From Streptomyces sp. NBC_00464 (GTDB lineage Bacteria > Actinomycetota > Actinomycetes > Streptomycetales > Streptomycetaceae), in contig NZ_CP107899.1 of assembly GCF_036013915.1 (NCBI RefSeq), forward strand, positions 620,001 to 684,000: a DNA stretch of 64,000 nt, written 5' to 3'. Positions 18,749 to 27,237 of this stretch are shown in pieces. Position 1 is the stretch's first letter, and each line of letters starts with the position of its first letter. Below the pieces are notes generated by a model that saw nothing but the letters and a program-made list of their open reading frames with translations, had not been told where the DNA came from and searched no databases. The translations under genes were made by a program, and so were the position numbers.

Positions 18749-18776
18749 CCCCCGAGCGAAAGATGCTCGGTGGGGG
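18749..18776. terminator. GC-rich hairpin
   Basis: CCCCCGAGC and GCTCGGTGGGGG form a stem with one bulged base and a 7-base loop, upstream of the small monooxygenase-like gene at 18825. No U-tract. It could insulate that gene from the repeat region. Confidence 0.35.
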
Positions 18777-18824
18777 TAGGTCGCTTCGCGCAAGGTGAAC
18801 TTGGGATCTGTGAGGAGATCAGCT

Positions 18825-19109
18825 GTGTACGCAGTAATTCGGCGTTACGAAGGAGTGACTGACTCTGCTGAGGCGGGACGCCGAGTGGATGAGGGATTCG
18901 TGCCTCTCCTCCGCCGAGTCCCCGGATTCGTGGCCTACTACTGGGTGGACGCCGGGGACGGAGTGATGGTCTCTACCAGCGTCTTCGAAGACCAGTCCGG
19001 GGCCGAAGAGTCGATCGAGCGGGCGGCGGACTTCGTAAGGGACAACCTCGCGTCGCTGCTCCCCAACCGTCCTCAGGTCACGGCCGGCATGGTTGTGGCT
19101 GCTGGGTAG
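18825..19109 (+). CDS. Small ABM/Dabb-like alpha-beta barrel protein
   Basis: 94 residues, VYAVIRRYEGVTDS onward, with VPGFVAYYWVDAGDG and a ferredoxin-like pattern typical of the antibiotic-biosynthesis-monooxygenase superfamily. Most such single-domain proteins have no assigned reaction. GTG 18825 follows a GAGGAGA site. Its neighbours are the TauE cassette and arsO (convergent). Function unknown. Confidence 0.6.
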   Translation: MYAVIRRYEGVTDSAEAGRRVDEGFVPLLRRVPGFVAYYWVDAGDGVMVSTSVFEDQSGAEESIERAADFVRDNLASLLPNRPQVTAGMVVAAG

Positions 19110-19265
19110 CGACCTACGAAGGGTGCTGCTGAATCCCAGCCACCTCCACTCCGACGACCTGGCCCTTCACGAAACTCCGGCCAGAGCCGTGAAAACGGCC
19201 AATGCTGCTCCTCGTTCCCCACTCGGTTGCTGCCGTAACGACGACAAGCGCCGGCTCGGATGTCT

Positions 19266-20345
19266 TCAGCGGCTGAGGAGTTCAGCGATCTCTGAGGCGG
19301 CGTCGCGGGCCGGGCGGCCGACGCCGATGAGGGTGGCGGAGGCGGGGCCGGTCCAGTCGCCGTAGCCGAGCAGGTGCAGGCGCGGTTCCCCGGCCGCCCG
19401 CGTGCCGTGTGTGGGGATGTGGCCGCGTGATCCCCGAAGGCCCAGCGCGGCGAGGTGGGACAGGGCGGGGCGGAAGCCGGTGCACCAGATCACGGCGTCG
19501 GCTGCGGCCCGTGTGCCGTCCGCCCACTCGATGCCGTCGGCGGTGAGCCGGGTGAACATCGGGGACGCCTTGAGCAGTCCGGCGTCCCGCGCCTCGCGAA
19601 CGGGTGGGACGGCGACGATGTCGCCCAGTGAGGCGACGCCGCCGGTATCAGTGCGTCCTTCGTCCAGGGCGCGGCGCCGGGCGGTCGCGGCGTCGAACAG
19701 GGCCCGGCCGTCGATGTCGTCAGCGAGGAAGCGTGGCGGGCGCTGGGTGACCCAGGTCGGATCGACCCCGTCGTGGGTGGCGAGATCCGCGGCGATCTGC
19801 GCTCCGGAGTTCCCGCCGCCGACCACGACGACTCGCTGCCCGGCGAAGTCGGATGGTCTCCGGTAGCCGGTGGTGTGCAGCTGCCGGCCGGCGAAATCGT
19901 TCCGGCCGGGGGTGGCGGGCAGGAAGGGGCGCCACCAGGTGCCGGTTGCCGAGACGACGGCCCGGGCGGACCAGGTGTCCTTGTCCGTCTCCACCCGCAG
20001 CCGATCGCCGTCCCGGCGTACCTGCTGGACCCGGACCGGGCGGTGAACGGGCAGTTCGTAGCGCTGCTCGTAGTCGCTCAGGTACTCCACGACGTGCCCG
20101 GCGTCCGGGTACTCGTGGCCCGGCTGGGCCGGCATGATCCGGCCGGGCAGCGAGGAGAAGGCGGCCGGCGAGAACAGGTGCAGGGAGTCCCAGGTGTGCT
20201 GCCAGGCCCCGCCGGGTGTGCCCTGCGCGTCCAGGATCACGAAGTCCAGCTTCTTGCGGCGCAGGTGGTAGCCGGCGGCGAGCCCGGCTTGCCCGCCGCC
20301 GATCACCACCACGTCCGTCTGCCTGGTCACGGTGTCAGGACGCAT
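19266..20345 (-). CDS. arsO: ArsO flavin-binding monooxygenase
   Basis: 359-residue FMO-like protein. FAD motif VVVIGGGQAGLAAGYHL; NADPH motif VVVVGGGNSGAQIAADLA near residue 165; CTGFRP near the end. In Streptomyces FR-008 the linear-plasmid ars locus is reported as arsR1-B-O beside arsC-T; the same gene set and order is seen here, so the symbol is supported by context as well as sequence. It starts 3 bases after acr3 ends. The proposed role, oxidation coupled to arsenic resistance, is from that system. Confidence 0.88.
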   Translation of the reverse strand: MRPDTVTRQTDVVVIGGGQAGLAAGYHLRRKKLDFVILDAQGTPGGAWQHTWDSLHLFSPAAFSSLPGRIMPAQPGHEYPDAGHVVEYLSDYEQRYELPVHRPVRVQQVRRDGDRLRVETDKDTWSARAVVSATGTWWRPFLPATPGRNDFAGRQLHTTGYRRPSDFAGQRVVVVGGGNSGAQIAADLATHDGVDPTWVTQRPPRFLADDIDGRALFDAATARRRALDEGRTDTGGVASLGDIVAVPPVREARDAGLLKASPMFTRLTADGIEWADGTRAAADAVIWCTGFRPALSHLAALGLRGSRGHIPTHGTRAAGEPRLHLLGYGDWTGPASATLIGVGRPARDAASEIAELLSR

Positions 20346-20348
20346 CGC

Positions 20349-21467
20349 TCAGGCGTCCTTTTGCGGGGTGGCGAGGGCTGAGGGGGCGAACTTCTTGCGC
20401 CAGGCCAGTGCGACGTACACCAGGCCGATCAGGACGGGGACCTCGATGAGCGGGCCGACGACGCCCGACAGGGCCTGGCCGGAGGTGACGCCGAAGGTGG
20501 CGATGGCGACGGCGATGGCCAGCTCGAAGTTGTTGCCCGCGGCGGTGAACGCGAGCGTGGTGGTGCGGTCGTACGCGAGGCCGAGGCCCTTGCCCAGGAG
20601 GAAGGTCCCGAAGAACATGATCGCGAAGTAGACCAGGAGCGGCAGCGCGATCCGTACGACGTCCAGCGGCTGGGAGGTGATGGTCTTCCCCTGGAGTGCG
20701 AAGAGGATGACGATCGTGAACAGCAGCCCGTACAGCGCCCAGGGGCCGATCTTCGGCAGGAATTTCGCCTCGTAGTTGCTGCGGCCCATCTTCTGCTCGC
20801 CGATGCGGCGGGTGAGGAAGCCGGCGAGCAGCGGGATGCCGAGGAAGATGACGACGTTCAGTGCGATGTGCCAGACGGACACGTCCAGGCCCTGGCCGTC
20901 GCCGAGGTTCATCCAGCGCGGCAGCAGGTCGAGGTAGAACCAGCCCAGCAGGCCGAACGCGAACACCTGGAACACCGAGTTCAGGGCGACGAGAACAGCG
21001 GCGGCTTCGCGGTCGCCGCAGGCGAGGTCGTTCCAGATGATGACCATGGCAATGCAGCGGGCGAGGCCGACGATGATCAGGCCCGTGCGGTACTCGGGCA
21101 GGTCGGGCAGGAAGATCCACGCCAGGGCGAACATGACGGCGGGCCCGACGATCCAGTTGATAACCAGCGAGGACACCATCAGTTTGCGGTCGCCGGTAAC
21201 GGTGTCGAGCTTGTCGTAGCGGACCTTGGCCAGCACCGGATACATCATGACCAGCAGGCCCAGGGCGATCGGCAGCGAGATCCCGCCGACCTCGATCTTC
21301 GCCAGCGCATCGTTCAGGCCGGGAATGAGCCTCCCCAGGCCGAGCCCCAGGGCCATGGCCAGGAGGATCCAGACGGCGAGGAAGCGGTCGAGGGTGGAGA
21401 GCTGCTGCACGACCGAGGCATCCTCGGTCGTCGCGGGCGCGGGTGCTTGGGTCGGGGTCACGGGCAT
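20349..21467 (-). CDS. acr3: ACR3-family arsenite efflux permease
   Basis: 372-residue, ten-segment As(III)/H+ antiporter of the ACR3 (BASS-related) group. The functionally important Cys is in GLARCIAMV at residue 138, and PLLVYFAIMF and TTTLAFTAAGNNFELA are family blocks. It overlaps arsR by 10 bases and precedes arsO, forming arsR-acr3-arsO. It is the main arsenite exporter of the island. Confidence 0.93.
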   Translation of the reverse strand: MPVTPTQAPAPATTEDASVVQQLSTLDRFLAVWILLAMALGLGLGRLIPGLNDALAKIEVGGISLPIALGLLVMMYPVLAKVRYDKLDTVTGDRKLMVSSLVINWIVGPAVMFALAWIFLPDLPEYRTGLIIVGLARCIAMVIIWNDLACGDREAAAVLVALNSVFQVFAFGLLGWFYLDLLPRWMNLGDGQGLDVSVWHIALNVVIFLGIPLLAGFLTRRIGEQKMGRSNYEAKFLPKIGPWALYGLLFTIVILFALQGKTITSQPLDVVRIALPLLVYFAIMFFGTFLLGKGLGLAYDRTTTLAFTAAGNNFELAIAVAIATFGVTSGQALSGVVGPLIEVPVLIGLVYVALAWRKKFAPSALATPQKDA

Positions 21468-21766
21468 GCCCTCTTGTTCTCGGCGGCATTACGGGCGGAA
21501 GCCGCCAGGTCGGCGAACTGATCCGCGAGCTGGGTGATGACGTCGGGGCGGAGCTTGTAGTAGGTGAAGCGGCCGCAGGGCTCCGTCTCCACCACACCCG
21601 CCTCTCGCAGCACCCGCAGGTGGTTGGAGAGGTTCGTCTGCTTCGCCCCCGTCTCCTCCACCAGGTGTGTGGTGCACAGGGTCTCGCGGGCGAGCAGGGT
21701 CACGATCTTGAGCCTGAGCGGATCACCCAGCACCCTGATCAATTCAGTATCGACTGACGTCATCAT
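21458..21766 (-). CDS. arsR: ArsR-family repressor of the arsR-acr3-arsO operon
   Basis: 102-residue winged-helix repressor with ETGAKQTNLSNHLRVLREAG as the recognition region. Its Cys residues are in LCTTHL (near 31), EPCGRF (near 64) and the C-terminal RACP, a spacing unlike the CVCD type. No Shine-Dalgarno precedes the ATG (ATG 21763 is an alternative) and the operator-like repeat abuts the start, so the message may be leaderless. Divergent from arsC. Confidence 0.9.
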   Translation of the reverse strand: MMTSVDTELIRVLGDPLRLKIVTLLARETLCTTHLVEETGAKQTNLSNHLRVLREAGVVETEPCGRFTYYKLRPDVITQLADQFADLAASARNAAENKRACP

Positions 21767-21767
21767 G

Positions 21768-21789
21768 TACTGATACTGTCACATCAGTA
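21768..21789. promoter_or_regulatory. Perfect inverted repeat, putative ArsR operator
   Basis: TACTGAT and ATCAGTA, 7-base arms separated by 8 bases, immediately upstream of the arsR start and in the arsR/arsC divergent promoter. A related element (TGATG...CATCA) occupies the same position before the second arsR-arsC pair at 38.44 kb. Confidence 0.6.
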
Positions 21790-21858
21790 GCCACTGACGC
21801 CATTCGGTGCTGATATCAATGACACCTGATCCCGCCGTGAGACAAGAGAGCCCCCCTG

Positions 21859-22272
21859 ATGTCCGACAAGCCTTCGGTGCTGTTCGTCTGTGTACACAAT
21901 GCCGGCCGTTCCCAGATGGCCGCCGCCTGGCTCAGTCACCTCGCGGGCGACCGCATCGAGGTCCGCTCCGCCGGCTCCGCACCGGGAGCGGAGGTCAACC
22001 CGGCCGCAGTCGAGGCGATGGCCGAAGTCGGCATCGACATCTCCGATCAAACTCCGAAGATCCTCACCGTGGACGCCGTGCAGGCGTCGGACGTCTGCAT
22101 CACGATGGGCTGCGGCGACGCCTGTCCCGTGTTCCCCGGTAAGCGCTACCTCGACTGGAAGCTCGAAGACCCTGCAGGACAGGGCGTCGCAGCAGTCCGC
22201 CCCATTCGCGACGAGATCAAAGCCCTCATCGAGGACCTGATCGAGGATCTCGCCCCGGAGCCTGCGGCATGA
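21859..22272 (+). CDS. arsC: Arsenate reductase, LMW-phosphatase type
   Basis: 137-residue enzyme reducing As(V) to As(III). The P-loop CVHNAGRSQ puts the nucleophile at Cys11; resolving thiols are in VCITMGCGDAC (Cys80, 85, 89). It overlaps arsT by 4 bases, so electrons probably come through the thioredoxin pathway. A second copy at 38514 is very similar over its whole length. Confidence 0.93.
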   Translation: MSDKPSVLFVCVHNAGRSQMAAAWLSHLAGDRIEVRSAGSAPGAEVNPAAVEAMAEVGIDISDQTPKILTVDAVQASDVCITMGCGDACPVFPGKRYLDWKLEDPAGQGVAAVRPIRDEIKALIEDLIEDLAPEPAA

Positions 22273-23276
22273 GTGAACGCGTGCGCAACGTCATCATCAT
22301 CGGCTCAGGACCTGCCGGGTACACCTCGGCCCTGTACACGGCCCGCGCCGAGCTCAAGCCTCTGCTGTTCGGCAGCTCGATCTTCGTCGGCGGCTCGCTG
22401 ACCACGACGACCGAGGTGGAGAATTTCCCCGGCTTCCCTCAGGGTGTCGACGGTCCTGTCCTGATGGACAACATGCGGGCCCAGGCCGAGCGCTTCGGCG
22501 CCGAGATGGTCGACGACGACATCGTCTCCGTTGACCTCACCGGACCCGTGAAGCAGGTCACTGACAGCGCCGGGAGCGTGCATCGCGCGAAGACCGTGAT
22601 CATCTCCACCGGCTCCGGGTACCGGAAGCTCGGGCTGCCGCTCGAAAACAATCTTTCGGGACGTGGCGTGTCGTGGTGCGCGACTTGCGACGGGTTCTTT
22701 TTCCGCGACCGCGACATCGTCGTCGTTGGCGGTGGCGACACCGCGATGGAGGAGGCCACCTTCCTCACCCGCTTCGCCCGTTCGGTCACCATCGTCCACC
22801 GGCGCTCGTCCCTGCGCGCCTCCCAGGTGATGCAGAACCGGGCCTTCTCCGACGACAAGATCTCCTTCGCTTTCGACAGCGAGATCGCTGAGATCAAGGA
22901 GGAGGGCGGAATGCTCGCCGGTGTGGTGCTGCGGGACACGTTCACCGGAAGACTGCGCGATCTACCGGTGACGGGGCTGTTCATCGCGATCGGCCACGAC
23001 CCGCGGACCGAGCTCTTCACCGGGCAGCTCGACCTCGATGCCGAGGGCTACCTCAAGGTCGATTCGCCCTCGACCCGCACCAGCATCCCCGGTGTCTTCG
23101 GCGCGGGCGATGTCGTCGACCACACCTACCGCCAGGCCGTCACCGCAGCCGCGTCCGGGTGCGCGGCGGCACTCGACGCCGAGCGGTACCTCTCCTCGCT
23201 GACCGACCACACAAAGACCATCCCCTCGCCGGCCGGAGCCCTTGCCGAGGCCGTGACCAGCCACACCACCGTCTGA
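22269..23276 (+). CDS. arsT: Thioredoxin reductase of the ars operon
   Basis: 335-residue FAD/NADPH thioredoxin reductase. FAD site IIGSGPAGYTSALYTARA, redox pair CATC at residues 137-140, NADPH site VVVGGGDTAMEEATFL, C-terminal GVFGAGDV. Coupled to arsC by an ATGA overlap, as in the described Streptomyces arsC-arsT. It recycles the reductant for arsenate reduction. A strong hairpin follows at 23297-23342. Confidence 0.92.
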   Translation: MSERVRNVIIIGSGPAGYTSALYTARAELKPLLFGSSIFVGGSLTTTTEVENFPGFPQGVDGPVLMDNMRAQAERFGAEMVDDDIVSVDLTGPVKQVTDSAGSVHRAKTVIISTGSGYRKLGLPLENNLSGRGVSWCATCDGFFFRDRDIVVVGGGDTAMEEATFLTRFARSVTIVHRRSSLRASQVMQNRAFSDDKISFAFDSEIAEIKEEGGMLAGVVLRDTFTGRLRDLPVTGLFIAIGHDPRTELFTGQLDLDAEGYLKVDSPSTRTSIPGVFGAGDVVDHTYRQAVTAAASGCAAALDAERYLSSLTDHTKTIPSPAGALAEAVTSHTTV

Positions 23277-23296
23277 TCACCCCCACCCCATAAGCA

Positions 23297-23342
23297 CCAG
23301 CTTCTGTCCGCCGCGTTGGCGGACCTGGCGGACAGGAGCTGG
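23297..23342 (+). terminator. Terminator hairpin after arsCT
   Basis: 16-base arms (15 of 16 pairing; CCAGCTTCTGTCCGCC on the left) with a 14-base loop, beginning 21 bases after the arsT stop. Typical of Streptomyces terminators without a U-tract. Confidence 0.75.
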
Positions 23343-23531
23343 CCCCCGCCTTCCGTGACCGCACGTGCGCGCAGGTCCCGCCCCGCCCCACCGCGCCCGT
23401 CGTCGCCGTGAATTCCATCGACCGGTTGGCGACTCCGACGTCCTCCGCCTCGGCCCTCTGATGAGCCCCGTCGTGCACTCGGAAAGAATTGCCGCAAGCA
23501 CCTTCCCCACCGCACCCCAAGAGGAGAGCCC

Positions 23532-24032
23532 GTGCACGGCGCCTTCACCCTGGAACCCATGCATGCCAGCCATGCCAACCAGGTCCTGGCGGTCTACCAG
23601 GCAGGCATCGACGAGGGCAACGCCACCTTCGAAACCTGCGCACCGACGTGGGCCGCGTTCGACAGATCAAAGCTCCCCAGCCACCGTTTTGTCGCCCTAC
23701 GGACGGACGGAACGCTCCAGGGGTGGATCGCTGCTTCAGCGGTATCCGCCCGCCCTGCGTATGCGGGCGTGGTCGAGCACTCCGTCTATGTCGCCCCGTC
23801 GGCACGGGGTCAGGGTGTGGCCCGGTCCTTGTTGGAAGCGTTCATCGCCTCAACGGAGGCTGCGGGAATCTGGACCATCCAGGCCGGAGTGTTCCCGGAG
23901 AACACCGCCAGCCTCCTCCTGCACGAGCGTGTCGGGTTCCGGGTTATCGGCACTCGTGAGCGCGTCGGTCGGCTGCACGGGGTGTGGCGTGACGTCCAGC
24001 TGATCGAACGCCGCAGTCCTGTAGTGAACTGA
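23532..24032 (+). CDS. arsN1: ArsN1-like (arsinothricin/phosphinothricin) N-acetyltransferase
   Basis: 166-residue GNAT enzyme of the PAT/ArsN1 group. It has AYAGVVEHSVYVAPSARGQG, the acetyl-CoA loop of these enzymes, and ENTASLLLHERVGFRVIG near the end. ArsN1 acetylates the amino group of arsinothricin, and PAT that of phosphinothricin, which removes toxicity. GTG 23532 follows a GAGGAGAG site. It sits between arsT and arsR genes, 13.6 kb from the ArsL-like gene, and fits self-protection. Which of the two substrates it prefers cannot be read from sequence. Confidence 0.82.
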   Translation: MHGAFTLEPMHASHANQVLAVYQAGIDEGNATFETCAPTWAAFDRSKLPSHRFVALRTDGTLQGWIAASAVSARPAYAGVVEHSVYVAPSARGQGVARSLLEAFIASTEAAGIWTIQAGVFPENTASLLLHERVGFRVIGTRERVGRLHGVWRDVQLIERRSPVVN

Positions 24033-24145
24033 CGGGCGGCCAAGGATCGTGCATCGCCTTCGCTCAACTCCCAGGCCCTTCAGCGACCGATCAGCGGCAC
24101 TGTCGCCCCGGCGTTCTCCGCTCCTGGCATTCAGGGGTTGACCAC

Positions 24146-24535
24146 CTATCGAACGGCCCTCACTGTCGCCTCGGGCGGGGAAACTGCTTCCGGGTCCGTG
24201 AGGAAGGTCCCGAGCAGGCTGAGAATGCCCGGCGCGAGCCGGTAGTAGACCCAGGTGCCGCGGCGTTCGGACGTCAGCAGCCCCGCCTCACGCAGCTTCT
24301 TGAGGTGATGGCTGACCGTGGGCTGCGAGACGCCGACATCGGCTATGTCGCAGACACACGCCTCGCCACTCGGGTGCGAGGCAACCCGGGAGAACAGGCG
24401 CAGGCGCACCGGGTCGGAGAGGGCCTTGAACATGACCGCCATGGTCTGGGCGGCCGGTTCGGACAGCGCTGCCGTGGTGATGGGCGGGCAGCAGGCGGCT
24501 ATGCCGTCGGATATCTGCGACTTCTGCTCAGACAT
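24146..24535 (-). CDS. ArsR-family repressor (CVCD type)
   Basis: 129-residue paralogue of the ArsR at 15589. It shares an N-terminal CCPPIT, EACVCDI thiol motif and DVGVSQPTVSHHLKKLREAG. The start at 24535 was chosen by length and alignment to that paralogue; the long frame upstream runs through another arsR and is not coding. It lies 11 bases downstream of the next arsR, on the same strand. Confidence 0.88.
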   Translation of the reverse strand: MSEQKSQISDGIAACCPPITTAALSEPAAQTMAVMFKALSDPVRLRLFSRVASHPSGEACVCDIADVGVSQPTVSHHLKKLREAGLLTSERRGTWVYYRLAPGILSLLGTFLTDPEAVSPPEATVRAVR

Positions 24536-24546
24536 TCGTCCACGTT

Positions 24547-24876
24547 TCAGGCGGAGGCCGCGGGACGGCCCATGACGGCATCGGCAGCGCTGGGGAAACA
24601 AGCGACGCAGGCAACGTTGATCGAGTAAAGCATGGAGGTCCCCTGGCGTTCGCGCAGTACGAAGCGGACGTCGGCCAGGAGTTTCAGGTGGTGGGAGACC
24701 GTGGACTGCCCCACACCGACTCGCTCGACGATCTCGCCGACGTTCATCGCGCCAGGGGCGAGCGCGAGCAGGTTGAGGATCTGTACGCGGGTGGGGTCGG
24801 ACAGTGCTTTGAACCACGTCGCATAGGACTCGGCGGTGGCTCGGTCGATCAGCTGGGCGTTCAGTGTGCCGCTCAT
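24547..24876 (-). CDS. ArsR/SmtB-family repressor
   Basis: 109 residues with GVGQSTVSHHLKLLADV as recognition helix and a C-terminal CVAC pair (INVACVACFPSA), the inducer-binding position of a different ArsR subgroup from its downstream neighbour. It is divergent from the ArsP-like permease. A perfect CATCGA/TCGATG repeat lies 5 bases upstream of its start. Confidence 0.88.
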   Translation of the reverse strand: MSGTLNAQLIDRATAESYATWFKALSDPTRVQILNLLALAPGAMNVGEIVERVGVGQSTVSHHLKLLADVRFVLRERQGTSMLYSINVACVACFPSAADAVMGRPAASA

Positions 24877-25222
24877 GATCCATCGATGTTAGTCGATGGC
24901 GCGCGACAGAGGCAAGGTGCGTGCAACAGGCGACAGCACGCCGCACGACCACCGACGGAACGTTCGCGCCTATATGGACAAGAATCGATCCTGCCAAATC
25001 GGAGCCACCGGGAGGTCGGCCGAACCGCTTCCCACCCACAAGAGCCAGGGCCGATCGATCGGCCTGCATGAACAGGCCCTACAGGCCATTGCTCACCCGT
25101 TCTTTAATCGTCTATCATCGATATTCGATGAATGGGGGCGGGTTGTTGAGCCTCCCGTGCTGCCGACCGTGCAAGTTCGGCGAATTGACACCCGTGTGCC
25201 GCCTTCCCAGAGAGGTCCTCCT
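24877..25222. promoter_or_regulatory. Divergent promoter region of arsR and arsP
   Basis: 346 bases without a gene. Two similar operator-like sites are present, one at each end of the region: 24881-24898 (CATCGA-6-TCGATG, perfect) next to arsR, and 25115-25132 (TCATCGATATTCGATGAA) about 90 bases before the permease start. Their shared core suggests one ArsR binds both. Sequence between them shows nothing else. Confidence 0.6.
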
Positions 25223-26314
25223 GTGAGCGAAGTGCAGGCCCTGAGCCTGTTCATACTGCGCGAGTTGCTGCACTACCTCCCGTGGTTTCTGGTAGCCATC
25301 GTTCTGGGCATCGCCGTTCAGCGGCTGTCCATCGACGTGGTCGCCAAGCGCAGTTTCGCCAACGGCCGCGGAGGGATCCTCGGCATCGCGATCACCACGG
25401 CCATCGGCGCTTTCAGTCCGTTCTGCTCCTTCACCGTCATTCCGCTCATCCGGCGCTTTCTGATCGCTGGGGTCCCTCTGTCGGCCGTGATGGCCTTCTG
25501 GATCGCCTCCCCCGCAATGGACCCCGAGATCTATGCCCTGTCCGCCACGCAGCTCGGCCTTCCCGTAGCAACAGCGCGTCTGGTCGGCGCGCTGATCCTC
25601 AGCTTCGGGGCGGGTCTGATCGTCCTGGCAATGGAGCGCCGGGGGCGCTTCGCCAATCCGCTGCGCGAAGGCACCAAGGATTCGGCTCCTGCCAAGGCGT
25701 GCTCCCAGACGGCGGTCGAGGCCCCTGCATGCTCGGCGGTGCAGTCTCCTGCCCCGGTCTCGGTCGGCGCAGGTTCCGCTCCCGGAGCCGGCGAGCCTGC
25801 ACAGGATGCCTCCACCGGTACGAGCTCCTGCGAGGCGGCGGCGAATGCCCCCGACGAGGACGATGGCACGCCTTGGCGGATCCTGGTCAGGCGTGACATC
25901 AAGAATCTCAACGCGGTTGAGATCCTCAAGGAAATCGTCAGTGACTCGCTCATCCTGGGCCGCTGGCTGCTGCTGGCCATCGTGCTGGAAGCGCTGATCG
26001 TCCGCTACGTGCCGAGTGATGTCGTCAGCTCCATCCTGGGAACGGACGGCATCTTCTCCGTCCTGCTTGCCGGACTGATCAGTGTTCCGCTCTACCTCAA
26101 CGGCGTCGGAGCCATTCCGGTCGTCGAGGGCTTGATGAATCAGGGCATGGCGGCGGGCGCCGGCGTCACCTTCCTCCTGGGCGGTGCGATCACGACCATT
26201 CCCGCGATGGTCGCGGTCCGCAGCGTCGTGAAGGGCAATGTCTTCGCCTTCTACCTCGGCGTGGGCCTGGTGGGCAGCGTCGGCATCGGGCTGGCCGCCC
26301 TGCCGCTCCTGTAG
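25223..26314 (+). CDS. arsP: ArsP-like organoarsenical permease
   Basis: 363-residue permease of the DUF318/ArsP family, which exports trivalent organoarsenicals. Two membrane halves of about four segments flank a soluble linker of about 90 residues. Half one has the family stretch GAFSPFCSFTVIPLIRRFL and WIASPAMDP; half two has LYLNGVGAIPVV. The linker contains isolated Cys residues (KACSQT, APACSA, TSSCEA) in an Ala/Pro-rich context. GTG 25223 follows AGAGG; longer reading upstream is not conserved. It could export methylated or aminocarboxypropylated arsenicals made by this island. Confidence 0.85.
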   Translation: MSEVQALSLFILRELLHYLPWFLVAIVLGIAVQRLSIDVVAKRSFANGRGGILGIAITTAIGAFSPFCSFTVIPLIRRFLIAGVPLSAVMAFWIASPAMDPEIYALSATQLGLPVATARLVGALILSFGAGLIVLAMERRGRFANPLREGTKDSAPAKACSQTAVEAPACSAVQSPAPVSVGAGSAPGAGEPAQDASTGTSSCEAAANAPDEDDGTPWRILVRRDIKNLNAVEILKEIVSDSLILGRWLLLAIVLEALIVRYVPSDVVSSILGTDGIFSVLLAGLISVPLYLNGVGAIPVVEGLMNQGMAAGAGVTFLLGGAITTIPAMVAVRSVVKGNVFAFYLGVGLVGSVGIGLAALPLL

Positions 26315-26334
26315 GACCGCTCCCCCGCCCCTGC

Positions 26335-26371
26335 CGGCCCCCGCTGCGCCACTCAGGCGCAGCGGGGGCCG
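26335..26371. terminator. Bidirectional terminator between arsP and mtnP
   Basis: Perfect 16-base-pair stem (CGGCCCCCGCTGCGCC) with a 5-base loop between two convergent transcription units. It begins 21 bases after the arsP stop and 48 bases past the end of mtnP. Confidence 0.85.
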
Positions 26372-26418
26372 TTCGCGCGGAAGGTTCCTGATCCCGGTTG
26401 GGGCGGCACCGGACTCGT

Positions 26419-27237
26419 TCAGGGCAGGTTGATGGGCAGCGTGATGCCGTCGAGTACTGCCGCGCAGCTGCAGGGGCGCGTGAGGTCGAGCTGGGCGATG
26501 GCCTCAAGAACCAGGCCCTTCAGCACTTCGACGTTCTCACCGAAGATGCGGAAGACCTCGTCCTGCGAGACACCGTCGCCTGCCTGTACGCCCGCGTCGT
26601 AGTCGGTGACCAGTGCGATCGGGGTATAGCACAGGGCCAGTTCGCGGGCCAGGACGGCTTCGGGGTGCCCGGTCATGTTGACCACGGACCAGCCGGACGA
26701 GGCGTACCAACGGGATTCGGCCCGGGTGGAGAATCTGGGCCCCTCGATGACCACCATGACGCCGCCGTCGTGGGCGGGGAGGCTGGTGCCGGCGGCGGCC
26801 TTGACCACGGTGGTGCGGCCGGCGGGGCAGTAGGGGTCGGCGAAAGGCACGTGGACCGCGCCTTCGTCGAAATAGGTCTGCACGCGCGAGGTGGTTCGGT
26901 CGACGAGTTGGTCCGGAATGACGATGCTGCCCGGTCCGAGCTCCGGGCGCAGCGATCCGACGGCGCAGGGTGCCAGAACCTGGCGTACTCCCAGTGAGCG
27001 CAACGCCCAGAGGTTCGCGCGGTAGTTGATGCGGTGGGGCGGGTGGCGGTGGTCGGTGCCGTGGCGGGCCAGGAAGGCGACCTGCCGGCCGGCGACCTTG
27101 CCCAGAGCTATCGGGTCGGAGGGCTCCCCGTAGGGGGTGGCGATGTGGACGAGCTGCGCACCGTCAAGGAGTGAGTAGAAGCCGCTGCCTCCGATGACGG
27201 CGATGTCGGCCTGCGGGCTGGGGGTGTGGGTGCTCAT
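26419..27237 (-). CDS. mtnP: S-methyl-5'-thioadenosine phosphorylase
   Basis: 272-residue purine nucleoside phosphorylase-fold enzyme converting MTA and phosphate to adenine and 5-methylthioribose-1-phosphate. Motifs: GGSGFYSLLDG, ARHGTDHRHPPHRINYRAN (phosphate and base site), and VNMTGHPEAVLARELALCY. It is the last gene of the eleven-gene operon, overlapping mtnC by 4 bases. It takes the first step of methionine salvage on the MTA that an ArsL-type reaction would release. Confidence 0.92.
   Translation of the reverse strand: MSTHTPSPQADIAVIGGSGFYSLLDGAQLVHIATPYGEPSDPIALGKVAGRQVAFLARHGTDHRHPPHRINYRANLWALRSLGVRQVLAPCAVGSLRPELGPGSIVIPDQLVDRTTSRVQTYFDEGAVHVPFADPYCPAGRTTVVKAAAGTSLPAHDGGVMVVIEGPRFSTRAESRWYASSGWSVVNMTGHPEAVLARELALCYTPIALVTDYDAGVQAGDGVSQDEVFRIFGENVEVLKGLVLEAIAQLDLTRPCSCAAVLDGITLPINLP

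Larger units (their letters stand above)
18403..18824. other. Repeat-rich intergenic region
   Basis: 422 bases without a gene. It contains a short perfect hairpin CCGCCTC/GAGGCGG at 18495-18510, the right arm of the TauE-flanking repeat, a degenerate copy of the same motif near 18646 (GGCTCTGACC...CTTCCGTGATG), and the hairpin at 18749-18776. Confidence 0.5.

Noticed and set aside
24146..25069. 307-residue ArsR with a long N-terminal extension
   Set aside because: The extension is an out-of-frame reading of the adjacent arsR gene; the real protein starts at 24535 by alignment to its paralogue.
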